This document shows positions 50,210 to 60,994 of a DNA stretch of 64,000 nucleotides, in pieces. The notes under the pieces were generated by a model, which did no database searches, was not told where the DNA came from, and was given only the letters and a program-made list of their open reading frames with translations. Source of the stretch: Moniliella sp. 'wahieum' (Eukaryota; Basidiomycota; Moniliellomycetes; Moniliellales; Moniliellaceae); contig RSEE01000011.1 of the NCBI GenBank assembly GCA_003971905.1, positions 124,001 to 188,000 of the forward strand, written 5' to 3'. The position numbers and the translations under genes were made by a program. How positions within the stretch are numbered: the first letter of the stretch is position 1; the number at the start of each line of letters is the position of its first letter.

Positions 50210-53200
50210 ATGGCCAGAGGTCGAAAGAGCGGCGGCCTCCAGTCCGAAACGGCCCATCCTTCCCCATCCGAACCCCCACTGCTCCCTCAACCCCAGCCGT
50301 TTCCGCTGTCCCATGGGACCGCCATAATCTCTCCGGCTTCGGCCCCCCAAGACAACGCGGGACACAAGTCGCACAAGAAGCGGTCGTCGAAGCAGGAGAA
50401 GCATCTACAGGAGCCTACGGATCCATCCTCCCACTCTTTCAAGACCGATCACCAAATCCAGAAAGAAAAAAGGGTCTAGCAACGGACAAAAAGGAGGGAA
50501 AAGCTCGGACCAACCCAGCCCAGCCAAGAGCAGGAGGAAGAGCAAGGAGGAAAAGAAATCGTCGTCATCTTCCAAGGTTCCAGGACATGCTTCCATCCAT
50601 CCCTCTAAACACCTGGGCAGATCTCTCTCGCGGCGCCGGGTGTGGAGTCATGATGGCACGCTATTGCTCTTCCCTCGCTCGTCGGGAGTCCGCATTGTTG
50701 TTCGCCTACCAACCGTTCCGCTGGGGGTTGTTGTGCCCATCACTACAGGAACAGTTATTGATGTTGCTCTCATCCAAGCAACACGGCCCGTCTCCTGCTT
50801 TGACCTCCACATTACCTTGCTCGAGTATGATTACTTGGACCCGCAATTGTTGCGCTCATCCAATGTCCTTTCTGGGTCCCAGAAGGCTTCGGTTGTCTCC
50901 CTCATTCCCGCCTTGGTCTCCAAGGATGACGGGGAGGAGACACCGTATCCTTTGTCGCATGTCGGACGGCCGTATTTTCGCAGTCGACATGAGTGTTACG
51001 AGGACGTGGGTCGTACCCAGTGACGGAAGTTATCCACCTTTCTGACACGATCAAGACTCTGCGCATTTGTCTGATAACCAAGTCCTTGTCGCCGCAGGAT
51101 TACAAGGACTCTATTTGGCCAAGGGGGGAGGCCCTGGCTTCGACACAGCACAGCGTGCCTCGGACCGGGTCAAGGTCCCTACAAAGTACCCCACCACGGC
51201 TCTTGGCGGTACCCCGGTCACGGACACATTGGCAACCGGGACACGAATGGTGTGATCCGTCTTGGCCTGGTCTATTGGCGTCCAGTGGCTTGGACCGCTT
51301 GATTCAGCAAAGCTAAGCAAGGACGGAATGGCGTGGCTCAGGTCAGCACCTACGTTGCTAGCACCGCAATGCACTGGCACCCCCACCCTGTTAGGGCCCT
51401 GGCTTTTGCCCGACGAGACGCGGTTGTCTTTCCGGGGGTGATGAGTCAACGTTGGTTGTATGGCAGATTGGAGTGTCCGCCGGTGGGGGCAATGAAACCA
51501 AGAAGGAATTTGCCCCTCGTCTGCCTGCGTTCATCACGGACATCGTACCCGTCCGCCTGCCCCCATCTTGAGTGCGGGTCCGATTGGGACGGCTGCAAAG
51601 AGCCGACGGGCACCTAATCAGACCGAATCGCTGGGCCTGTACGCGGTGACTGTTCGGATGGGTCGACGGCTGTGCTTAATGCGTCGACGCTGCGTGGACC
51701 AAATTATGCCCCTGAGGGTGCTCGGGCTGTCGATCCAGCTTTGGCCGGGAATCAACCGACAGCCTCCTTGGGCGTGCCACTCGCCGTATCGGGGAACTTG
51801 GCCCTCCTTCCTGGCCCTCGGCCGGCCAGTATCCAAATCGTCGACCCCAGTTTGGACCAACACCTCCTCACCCTCGAAACTGCTCCCGACAACCGTGTGG
51901 GCGCTAAGGACGATGTCATGCCCGAACCCGTGCGGCCCAGAGTTGCTGCTCTCTCTCTACCTTCCCCTGCAGCGTTGAACTCAAGCTCTTCGGTGTGGAC
52001 TAAGGCCTCATTGCCCCCTTGGCTGGCGACAGTCGAGTCGCGTCTGGCGGCGATCCAGTCGGATGGGACCTTGGTTGAGAAGGAGCAAGCTTTGGTCTTT
52101 TGGCATGCGCGTACCGCGACTCCGGGGTACACGCTCGCTTCGCGGATCGAACGTCCCCACCAGGGCACAGTTACAGCCGCTGCATTCGCCCCTCCCCCTA
52201 ACGCCCCTGCCATCGACCCGTACCCTCGTCTTGCGACGGCCTCTACCGATGGTTCAGTCCGACTGTGGTGTTTAGCCTCCCGTCCATCGGCAAGGGGGGG
52301 AGTACGTTCTTGGCGTCTCGGAGCGGCGCTGACTTCCGCAATGCTCAGCCCACATCAATGGAATGGGATGCCAGTGGAGAAATGCTGGCGGTGGGGTGGT
52401 CCTACGACCCGAAACTACCCTCTACGTCGGGAGCTCAACGGTGGGGCGCAGTAACGTTGATTGATGCATCACCCCAGGCGCTGACCTCGGGCTCGGCCGG
52501 CATCCTTCGCACCTTCCCGCTGGGAACGATGGGGCTGCAGTCGGTCAGTCATTTGGCATGGACTTCATCCACCTCCGTGGTACGCACCTTGGTAGTCACC
52601 AGTCCTTCGGCGGTGGGTGTGCTGGACGTGTTGGAGGGTGCGTGTGTCGCCTATGCTTCGGTGGAAGGGAGTGAAAACAGCAAAAGCGGATTACCGACTT
52701 GCTTCCCCCGTCGGGCCCGACCTCGTCCTCCTTGGTTGGCCGGATCGTCGTTGGTTATGAGGGCAGCGGGAAGAGTACGATGGAGCTGATCTCTCTTTCG
52801 CTTCCGTCCAAGCCCAAATCGGTCACGCCGCTCAAGATGGCACGGGTGGGATTGTTACCAAGTTTGCGGAAGGTGCTCTCCCTGGCGGTGCCCGCCCAGT
52901 CTCTGGAGGCAGGCCACCACAGTCACACTGTCCTTCTGGGTCTGTCGTCCAATTGGGACGTGTTTGCGTTTGGCACGAAACCACTCCCTCCCGCCTCGCG
53001 TGTGTTGCATCAGTCTTTAGGGGGAGAACAGCCGTCGCTGTGGGCACAGTTGGTGGGGCCGCCCCCGACGCGGCCGTCATTACCTCGCTCACGACCCCCT
53101 CGACCTCCTCCACGCCAGGCCGGCGACCGTTCACACCGCAGCTCATGCGGGCTTGGCGCTATTGCGTCCGTTCGATGCGCCCGCCCACTTGCTTCCCTCC

Positions 53201-53663
53201 GTTGGGTCGCTCCTGCTTTCGGTCCAGAAGGCCCTCCTGCCGCCTGCGACTGAAGTGGCTGCTCACCCGCCGAACGGAGAGCGGAGAATGACAAGGACGA
53301 AGACGGGATACGGCGTTTACTGATGCGATGCCTCCGTCTTCTGAAGCCCAGGCCCCCTCTACCCCTTCCTTCACGACGGCCCATCCCCCTTCCTTGTCGA
53401 CCGCACTGGCAGGGCAAGGCGTGCGCGCCCAATCGATCCGCAGTGCTCTCGGCGCCCAGGGTTGGACCTGATCACCGCGGCATTGGGAAACATTGTCCTG
53501 GAGGAGCGGAAGGATGTGGTGGTTCCCGATGCGCCACCTAAGCCGCAGGCCAATCCCGGCCGAGAAGCCTTCCTCGGTGTCCACTACTCCCGACGTGTCC
53601 ATCGTGGCGAAGCCTGCCAAATCAAACGCGCGCAAACGCAAGGCTCGAGTGAGTGAGCACTAA
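50210..53663 (+). CDS. NAN1: U3 snoRNP/t-UTP WD40 protein WDR75 (Nan1/Utp17)
   Basis: Nucleolar t-UTP component of the small-subunit processome, linking rRNA transcription and early 18S processing. The start MARGRKSGGLQSETAHPSPS opens a Lys-rich tail (SHKKRSSKQEKHLQ), then VWSHDGTLLLFPRSSGVRI begins the propellers. Diagnostic blocks: MHWHPHPVRALAFARRDAV then FPGGDESTLVVWQ (family: LLSGGEExVLVxWQL); FAPRLPAFITDIVPVRLPP; PWLATVESR; EQALVFWHARTATPGYTLAS then RIERPHQGTVTAAAFAPPP; LATASTDGSVRLW; TSMEWDASGEMLAVGW. The C-terminal part is helical (AWRYCVRSMRP-type broken frames, LDLITAALGNIVLEER) and basic, with KSNARKRKARVSEH before TAA 53,661. About 1,130 residues; family members are 830-1,000. Many frame shifts. 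Convergent with the peroxiredoxin-like gene, 173 bp apart. Confidence 0.82.
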
Positions 53664-53836
53664 TAGTAGCCTTGGTCCTAAAATTGATGCACTTGTGCTT
53701 ATTCTTTTGCAACTACATCTATATTGTGCCTGCCAGGTGGATATTAGTACCAGACAGAAGATCTTTTTGAGGAGACGGCCTGGGAGGCCCTGCGTGGTGC
53801 ACGCTTCGTGCATCGCTAAATAAGGGGACGATAGGA

Positions 53837-54625
53837 TCAGTGGGAATGGAAGTAGGCCGATGGGTTGGTCACAGAGATGGTCTCTTGGCCTTGAACCCAG
53901 TTGGCCGGGCAAACTTGGTCTCCATGCTGGGCGGTAAACTGAAACGCGTCGAGCAAGCGCAGGATTTCCTCCAAGTTGGTCTGCAGTGGCTAGACAAAGA
54001 GTGGAAGAAAGCAGGTAAGTACCACGCTAGGTACGTATTTTTTGGGGGGGGGTTAAAGGACCTACCTGTGCCGACAGGTCGGCGTGCTGCACAATGCCTT
54101 GCGGGTCGATGAGGAAGGTGCTGGGCAGTGCCGTACCCTGCTCTTGCTGTAGCACCCCAAACGCCCGACTGAGCGAAAAGTTGGTGTCGGCCACGAGGGC
54201 AACCAGAGGGGTGGGGCTTGAGCCGACCAGGCCTTCAACGCGTATTCGCTGTCGGTCGAAGCGTAGTACACCTCGGCCTGGCGGGCGGCAAAGGTCTGAC
54301 CCAACCCAGGCGCGACGGTGAGAGAGTGGGTGAAGGCAGGCGGAATGAAGCTCAGCACAGTCCACTTGCCTTGCGTCTGTTGTTGGCAAGGGAGACCTGT
54401 TCGAACGTCCTTCCCGCACAGCCGTCTTGACAAAGTCGGGCGCCGGCCCGCCCACGAGTGGGCAAGAGGAGTTGGTAAGACGCGCCTGTGGGGGAGCGGG
54501 GGCGAAGTGGGAACGGAAGCGGGCACAGGTCCGGGCACATTCTGCTCGATACGTGCGGCCTTGCGCTTGCTGTGCTCAGTGGCCTCGTCGAGCGCGCGCT
54601 TGGAGGGAACAGGGTGGGTCGACAT
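53837..54625 (-). CDS. Peroxiredoxin (AhpC/TSA)-like protein without visible peroxidatic Cys
   Basis: Thioredoxin-fold peroxidase family. Start [20 protein letters not shown] at 54,625, then [15 protein letters not shown] (family: VGxPAPDFxxTAV). The catalytic strand reads [20 protein letters not shown], where active members have FFYPxDFTFVCPTE: no Cys occurs there. [35 protein letters not shown] and [20 protein letters not shown] follow. An intron at 53,990-54,065 (GTAGGT...CTAG) joins LSAQ to [18 protein letters not shown], then [16 protein letters not shown], the resolving-Cys segment of typical 2-Cys enzymes, and the end YFHSH (TGA 53,837-53,839). Frame shifts near 54,380 and 54,220, so a base error at the active site cannot be excluded, but neighbouring frames do not give FxxxCPTE either. 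Confidence 0.78.
53990..54065 (-). other. Intron in peroxiredoxin-like gene
   Basis: Donor CACAG|GTAGGT and acceptor TTTGTCTAG|CCACTG, 76 nt. The spliced product continues the AhpC alignment into [11 protein letters not shown]. Confidence 0.75.
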
Positions 54626-55239
54626 GGTGGTGGAGAGCAAGCAATTTCTTCGGAGGGTGGCCACCCATCCGGTTGTAGCCTGCGGTAGCCCCACTGCGGC
54701 ATAGGCGAGTGGACATTTCAAATTGGGAACACCCCACGCGTAGAAGTTGATGGTTGAGTTTCAACGTTGATGCCCTTGAGCATATTTCATTCCCCTGCCG
54801 TGAGAAGTTGGGTGCCTTATACGAGTGTTAACATGACAATGAACGCGATGAAGTATATCATTGACTTCCAGACTCTGCTGGCCACCGAATTGCCACTCTT
54901 CTGCGCAGTAGGAATGGTGGCAAGTTGCATCAGCCCTCTCAGAGAAGACGCGTCTGAGAAGACGCGTTTTTCGTCGTGTACCCCACCCCCCGTTCAAGAC
55001 GCATATCTGGCCGCCTTCGTGCTTACCGAGTTCCTATTAGAGGCGTGTGCCCCCACACCATAAAATGCCCAGGCTTGAACTTCATTTCCTGCTCAGCTGT
55101 TTTGCCGACTTCTGCCACGGCGGTTCTTTGAGAGAACATCAGTGCGTGTTACGACTGTGAAGCGCAATATTGCCGGCCTATTTTGAGGACGCCGGGCTCA
55201 CACGGGAACTTCCGTGACCGCGTGAACCCCCTGTAGTTT
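54626..55239. other. Spacer upstream of peroxiredoxin-like gene
   Basis: Probably its promoter. A gagaagacgcgt direct repeat lies at 54,942-54,968. No gene recognised. Confidence 0.4.
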
Positions 55240-55240
55240 A

Positions 55241-55258
55241 GGGGTATATAATATAAAC
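55241..55258 (+). promoter_or_regulatory. TATA-rich element upstream of possible RNA
   Basis: ggggtatataatataaac is a strong TATA-like sequence with no protein-coding frame of note downstream for 1.2 kb. Confidence 0.4.
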
Positions 55259-55359
55259 GTTAAACCCTTGGACAGGCCAATCATTGTCTCGTACGTTAGG
55301 TCCTGCTTCAACTGGTTGAACGTGTTGAACGTTGAACCGAGCGCATGTAGAGGCGAGGG

Positions 55360-55735
55360 AGAGACCCTCTAGTTTGGGTGGCTGCCTGTGCAAAGGCCAC
55401 GGCCCAGACCCTCCGAGGTAGGAGCTGCGTACTTAGGTCGTTAGACCAGTTGAAGGGGTCAGGAGCTCCGAAGTTACTCTGTTCCTCGCAGCGTTACCAC
55501 ACTCGGTATGCTGTAGTAGGCGGGAACAGACAAAGTCCTAAAGAAGAGCAAGCACTACTGATGAGAGTAACCGCGGCTTGCAGCGTACTCGACGGAAGTC
55601 GTGAATTCGTAAGCGTAAGGGTGGTAGAAGGGGGCCGAAAGCGAGAGAGGAACGGGTAGTCGGGGAGACCAAAGACAGGATGGTCGACAAGGCCACAGCT
55701 AGCAAGCCTTAGGCATGGCTGCTTATATTTAACAA
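55360..55735 (+). ncRNA. Candidate structured non-coding RNA (unassigned)
   Basis: A GC-balanced, non-coding stretch with local complementarity and downstream of a TATA-like element. Visible pairings include gagta/tactc (55,564-55,568 with 55,587-55,591 approximately) followed directly by gac-ggaa-gtc, a GNRA-type hairpin, and ggtc-type pairings near 55,660-55,690. I compared it by eye with 5S, U1, U2, U6, SRP, RNase P/MRP RNAs and hammerhead ribozymes and none fits. It could be a fungal-specific RNA, a decayed element, or chance. Confidence 0.3.
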
Positions 55736-56527
55736 AAGGAACCAGGCCTCAAGTGCCCCATGACAGGTATAGACAAATGCGGGGCAGTTTCCAGAGAGTA
55801 AAACTAATGCCACATCCCGTGCTCTCAAAGGCGCTCTGACGCTGCGTAGTCGGGCGCAGCAGGAAGGGTTCTGCCCAGACTGAACGCATGGCACAAGCAT
55901 CGTACCGATGAGCCTATGCGGCCATGCACCATGGTGCATGGCAGGCCGCAGATGATATAATCCGCAGTTGGATAAGGTGTCGTCTGGCTCTCGTCGTCTC
56001 GCTACTCTGTTGGGCTGATGAGATGTCTACGACATGCTGGCTTATAGCGTCCGAAGATAACTTTGAGCGCTTGTAACATGTAACAGGAGGTGCGGAGTTG
56101 AAGCCCATTTCGTGTTCCTTCCAATATTCATTCCTGGAGGGCAGGAATATGCTCAGATTCTGTAGCTCATGTGCAAGGCAATAATCTTCTACAGTACCTT
56201 CCTTACAATGGCCTAAGGCGTAATCCTGTCGGCCGATTATAATGAGCCAGCTGGTGGCTTGGATGGCGTCCCTGTCAAAGATTCTAGTGCGGCGTAGCGC
56301 TGTGACGAAGGTGTGACAGAGCATGGCTTACGGCATGCCCACCGGCTGCCAGCACTGTCGCAGTCGCCGCGCGCACGCTCATCGACATCGATGAGCCGCC
56401 GAGCTGGCACAGCCCCGAGCGGCCCATCTATCGCCCCCTCTCCGTGCCTCCACCCCACATCTCCCGCCGCCACCGCCGCCCTATTCTCCTTCCACCCTGT
56501 CCAGCGACGCCCGCTTCCTCCTTCACC
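55736..56527. other. Spacer upstream of HSE1
   Basis: Contains the dispersed repeat at 56,114-56,176 and a C-rich HSE1 leader; no gene recognised. Confidence 0.4.
56114..56176. repeat. Dispersed repeat joining both flanks of the retroelement
   Basis: The first part (56,114-56,151) matches 41,387-41,426 (cctggagggcaggaatat); the second part (56,160-56,176, ctgtagctcatgtgcaa) matches 43,258-43,274. No reverse transcriptase sequence lies between them here. Confidence 0.65.
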
Positions 56528-58243
56528 ATGTCCGACCCGTACCAAGAGCTGGTCGCCAAGGCCAACGATGAGAATTGCCTACCGAGGACTGCAGGTCAAC
56601 CTGACCTTTGCGACCGGGTCAGCACCGACGTGCCCCAATGGAGTCCACCAAGTTTTCGATGCTCTCACAGCACGTCTCCAGCACCCGAATCCACAGAAGT
56701 AAAGTAGTCTCACCTTGGCCGATGCGCTGGGCAAGAACGTGCCGGCCAATATTATGTACCCGGAAATGTCAAACCCCGCTGTGGCCAGCTCAACCGCATG
56801 GTTCACGACACCACTTTCCCCACTGTTCGCCGTCGCACTCATGGGTCTCATCCAGGAGTGGGATTCTGACTTGAGCATGTCGGGCGCATTCCGGAACTCT
56901 GCTTCAAGACACGTACGCTGCTCTCAAGTCTCAGAGTTCGTTCTTAACCCTCCTGACATTCCCATGTGAAGTACTAACCTTCCTTAAAACAGACTTGGAC
57001 ATCTCTTCTGCCGCCCTGCTGCTGCCGAGGACGCTGAGGACGAGGAACTGAAGAGAGTTGCTGGCCCTTTCGTTACAGACCAAGGCGGACGCAGCCAATG
57101 GTCGTCCAACTACTATGGCGCCTCCGGTGCTAACAATGGCGGAAGCGCGGCCGGCATGGCATCTGTCTCGTCCTCCCAGCCAGCGGCCAGCACCCCAGCC
57201 AGTGCTACCAATCCGTTTCTCCCTGGTCCAACACTATCTTCGGCCACCCCCGCTGGTGGCTCGAATCTGGCCCAACTAGTTGACGTTTCTCCAGCTGGGG
57301 CTACAGGTGCCTCACAAGGTGCGGCCGTAGCCGCTGCCGCTGCCGCGTTGGGTGGAGCCGCCCCACTGACGGCCACCCCGGCCCGTACAGAGGAACCCAC
57401 CACCGTCACTTCTACTACCACCACCGCAGAAAGTGCATCTTCCCCGCCAGCTGGGAAGATCATCTCGTCACGTGTACGGGCGTTGTACGACTATACCTCG
57501 TCCGAACCGGGAGTGTTGAACTTCAAAGCAGGGGATGTGATTCGGGTGCTGGATACGATATTCGAGCATTGGTGGAAGGGGGAGGCACGTGGGAAAGTGG
57601 GCATCTTTCCCGTCAACCATGTTGAAATTCTGCCCCAACCCGACCCCCGATGATTTGGCTCGCGATGCCGCGTTGGAAGCCTCCCTGCTTGGCTCCGCTA
57701 CCGCGATTGATGAGTTGGCCCTCAAGCTAGCTACCCTCGATCCCGCCCAACCCGTCAGTTCCACGGACAAGGCGGAGCTCGAGGGGATGTACCAGAGTGC
57801 AGCTGATGTGGCTCCCAAGCTCGCCGAGCTCATCGCGCGGTACCAGGCCAAGCTCGCCGAACTGAATGGCTTACACGAGAAGTTTGAACAGGCACGCAAC
57901 CGCTACGCCCAGGTTCTCCATCCTCGTCTTCTTCTTCTTCGGCCCCTCAGCTGCCCAATCTGTGGAACAGGCTACTGCTCCAGCTACTGCCACAACGGCC
58001 GTTCCCGCTTCTACCCCTGCTTCTGCCCCCGCTACTTCGCAGGTTCCTGCGCAAGCTACTACTCCTGCCACGTCTTCTCCCGCCGCCCCAACTACCACCG
58101 CCGCTTCGGACGTCGTCGACCCCGCCCCGGCTTATGATCAGCAAGCGGTACCTCAACCGCCACCGGGGATGGACATCAACTCGCCCGAATACGCCGAGTG
58201 GTATTGGCGGACGTTCCCCCAGAATGCCCCGGCGCAACAGTGA
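56528..58243 (+). CDS. HSE1: ESCRT-0 subunit Hse1 (VHS-SH3-GAT, STAM homologue)
   Basis: Partner of Vps27 in sorting ubiquitinated cargo at endosomes. Start MSDPYQELVAKANDEN at the head of the VHS domain; CRSTxxxLTF-, VFDALTARLQHPNPQ and LTLADALGKNVPANI follow. The second VHS half includes FMRLIQEW-like LMGLIQEWDSD, and an 80-nt intron is likely at 56,913-56,992 (GTACGC donor, actaac branch, AAAACAG acceptor). A Ser/Ala-rich linker precedes the SH3 domain RVRALYDYTSSEPGVLNFKA, DVIRVLD, WWKGEARGKVGIFPVNHVEI at about 57,470-57,640. A GAT-type coiled region follows (AIDELALKLATLDPAQ; VAPKLAELIARYQAKLAELN), then an Ala/Thr/Pro-rich tail ending YWRTFPQNAPAQQ. A ubiquitin-interacting motif should precede SH3; I cannot delimit it. 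Stop or shift near 56,700 and shifts at 57,640 and 57,910. Confidence 0.9.
56913..56992 (+). other. Likely intron in HSE1
   Basis: GTACGC donor, TACTAAC branch sequence near 56,971-56,978 and AAAACAG acceptor; 80 nt. Confidence 0.7.
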
Positions 58244-60779
58244 TCGATGGCCATGTACCAGATCCTACGCTGCGCCCCGTGCTGCCCCTTTCGTTGGTCA
58301 CATGCTGGTCTGTGGAAGAGAAAGGAAAGAGTGACCTCAGTGGAGGGGGCGGGTGGATCTCTTGCCTTTTCTCTGTCGGGAATGGACTTTTGTTGCAGCC
58401 CTAGGTTCCGGCCCTTTTCCGTCCCTTTGGATCTTACCTCTTCTCCCCTACGACCCGCCTCGCCATTCGTACGATCCATCTCTCTTCCTTGTTGCATCTG
58501 GCCTTGGCATAACCGGACCAGTAGTCTCCTTTGGATGTCCAAAGAGGAATGCATGCAACCTCGAATCTGGGCTTGAAGTGTGTGGAAGGAAGGAACGAGG
58601 ATAGGATCTAATACATTCGTACCACCTACGCGTCAACGCCAACTTGGTCGACACGTCATCGTGTCAACGTTCAGAATCTCAGATGAGACGTGCAGCGTAT
58701 ATACTTCGACTGGCGACTAGCAACTAGAGCAACTCCCGCTCTCGATGCTGTGCGGCAGCAGTGTGGGGCGCCCCAGTTACTGGTTTCACACACGTCACGC
58801 GTCACGACTGGAGGCGGAAACAGCGCCCTGCTTGCAGCTGCGGCAATAAAATGCACCAGGGGCTTGCGCATGACGCGTGACGCGTGACGTGACGGCCGGT
58901 GTCTTATTCCATTCCCGGTTATACCCTCTGTCACACGTTATACCCGCTACCGAATCTCTCTAGATGATGAGCTGAATCGCGTTACGCGCGATTTTGGCGC
59001 AGCACGAGAGACAAACAGAAGTGTCCAGAAAGGCTTCCTCCACGTCCACCACTTGCGCGTGAGAAGCGTCGCGTGTGGCTCAGGCTCAAAACGTGAATTC
59101 AATATTCATAGGCCTGAAGCTCCTGAAGAGACCGTGAAGCTGAAGCTTTTGAAGTTGGTCTGTACTCAGCCACATGTATTCTTCACACGCCTGCTAAGGT
59201 ACTTTTTTTATTACTTGTACTCATCATCCATGTATCGTCATCATGTGCCCGACCTTATGCCATCTCAATATCTCTCACTTCTCTCTTTTCTCATCGTCGT
59301 CGCGCGCCTATAATGCCGACTGTGTCCGGCACTCTCTTATACGTCGTGCCCCTGACGGACTTCCATCGCTGTGCAGCTAGTGAGTGATCCACATGACGCA
59401 CATGCGTATCGATCATCTGTTTCAGATGCCATCAGCCCCTCTCTTTGTCAAGCTATTGAGGCCTCCTGTGAAAGAGTAAATGACAGCGGAGTTGCGGCAG
59501 GGGCAGAACATTATATCGCGCGTGGACTTGCCCATCCATCCAACCAAGGTTCTCCCGGTGCGCTCTCCTTGTTGGCGAGACACGGTTACGGTTCTGGTTG
59601 CAAAATATGATCTCGAATTCTCCGATAGCTCCTGGACCCGCCTCAGCACCTCCGCGACCTCAGCTGAAATGCATTGCATGTATTTCATTCTTCTTTGAAC
59701 CGGGCTGGCCTCCTGTCCCACAAGACATGTGGCATGCTATATACGTCATGAATCATGCACATGTGGCAAGCGCAGAGCCAGGAAGAGCCCTGGGTTCGAA
59801 CAACGCCTCCTGAACTTGAGAGCCTTGAAAAGCTTGAAGCTCGGAGCTTATTGGGTACGGCGATGTACTGAGGGGTTATTGAACTCTATGCAATATGCAC
59901 TGCTCCCCACACTCTCTGTGGCCTCTCTCTCTCTTTGATCCTGTCTCGAGCCCAGCGCTCGCCTCGACGTGCTTTCGATCGACTGTGGGCTCATAGACTG
60001 GTCTATGCCATCGTATTCAAGCACAATTGGTCTTAGGTGATGCAGCGGTGCGTACTAAACGTACTGAACTCAGACTGAGTACTAAATTACTGAGCGCGCG
60101 TACTGGGCGCGCTGCTGAGCCTCAGTCCTCAGGCTGAGGGGCGCTGTGAACGCGGAGCGTGGAGCGCTGACTCTGAGGCCCCACTGTGCCGGTTAATTAC
60201 ACGTGAAACGGTATAAACATAGCGTTAGTGTGCCTTCATTAATCATTCGGCGCAGCAGGGCAGCACAGCAGCGTAAGCTTGCCCGTCAGACTGACGACTG
60301 ACGACTGAGTCTCAGATCCTGAGGGAAGGGTGTGCAAGGGTGCTCCCTCAGCCTGTGCACCCGGCTCTCGCACCTGGCCTGTGTGGGAATACGGTGTCGT
60401 CGGGGGATGGCATGGCTCCCCCTGTGCCTGCCCCTGCCTTGGCTGGGCGGCGATAACGACGTGGCTGGGCGGCCCAGCTCAGCCGCACAGGGGCACCCAG
60501 GAGGACGCAGCGCCTACGCCGGCCTGCCAACCGCGCGACCCTTCCGACCCTGGCCAGCGGAGACGCGCACGCTGCCGCCATGCGGAGGGGGGGGGCCGCA
60601 GGGGGCGAGCCAGCATTCTGCCCCTCCGCTGTTCCGGCTGGTCCCTCGATCTGCGCCGATTTTATCATAGACCATCGATCGTCGCGGCGCAGCTACAGCC
60701 ACAGCCCAGCCACAGCCACAGCGATCCAGCTGGACTGCGGCGGTGCAGGCCAAGTCTGTGGGGGGACTCCATCTGCTCC
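58244..60779. other. Intergenic between HSE1 and MAP kinase
   Basis: About 2.5 kb. No gene recognised. Contains gacgcgtgacgcgtgacg (58,871-58,888) and actgacgactgacgactgag near 60,290. The right end becomes GC-rich. Confidence 0.4.
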
Positions 60780-60876
60780 GTCTCCATCTCCATCTCCATC
60801 TCCATCTCCATCTCCATCTCCATCTCCATCTCCATCTCCATCTCCATCTCCATCTCCATCTCCATCTCCATCTCGC
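60780..60876. repeat. Hexamer microsatellite (ccatct)n
   Basis: About 16 perfect copies of the hexamer catctc, 120-215 bp upstream of the MAP kinase start, in its probable leader. Confidence 0.97.
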
Positions 60877-60994
60877 CATCCCCCACCCTGATCGCCGCCA
60901 TGTCGACAGGAGCTACCTCGATACCTGTGCGCGCTCGCCGTTCACGCCGTCCCATCCACACCCACCTCCACCAAGTGCCTGCTCTACCCTTCGC

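Noticed and set aside
55560-55605. Hammerhead-ribozyme-like sequence ctgatgag...tactcgac
   Set aside because: The CUGAUGA box and a pairing stem II are present, but the obligatory GAAA after stem II is GACG and no fitting stem III with a cleavage triplet is evident.
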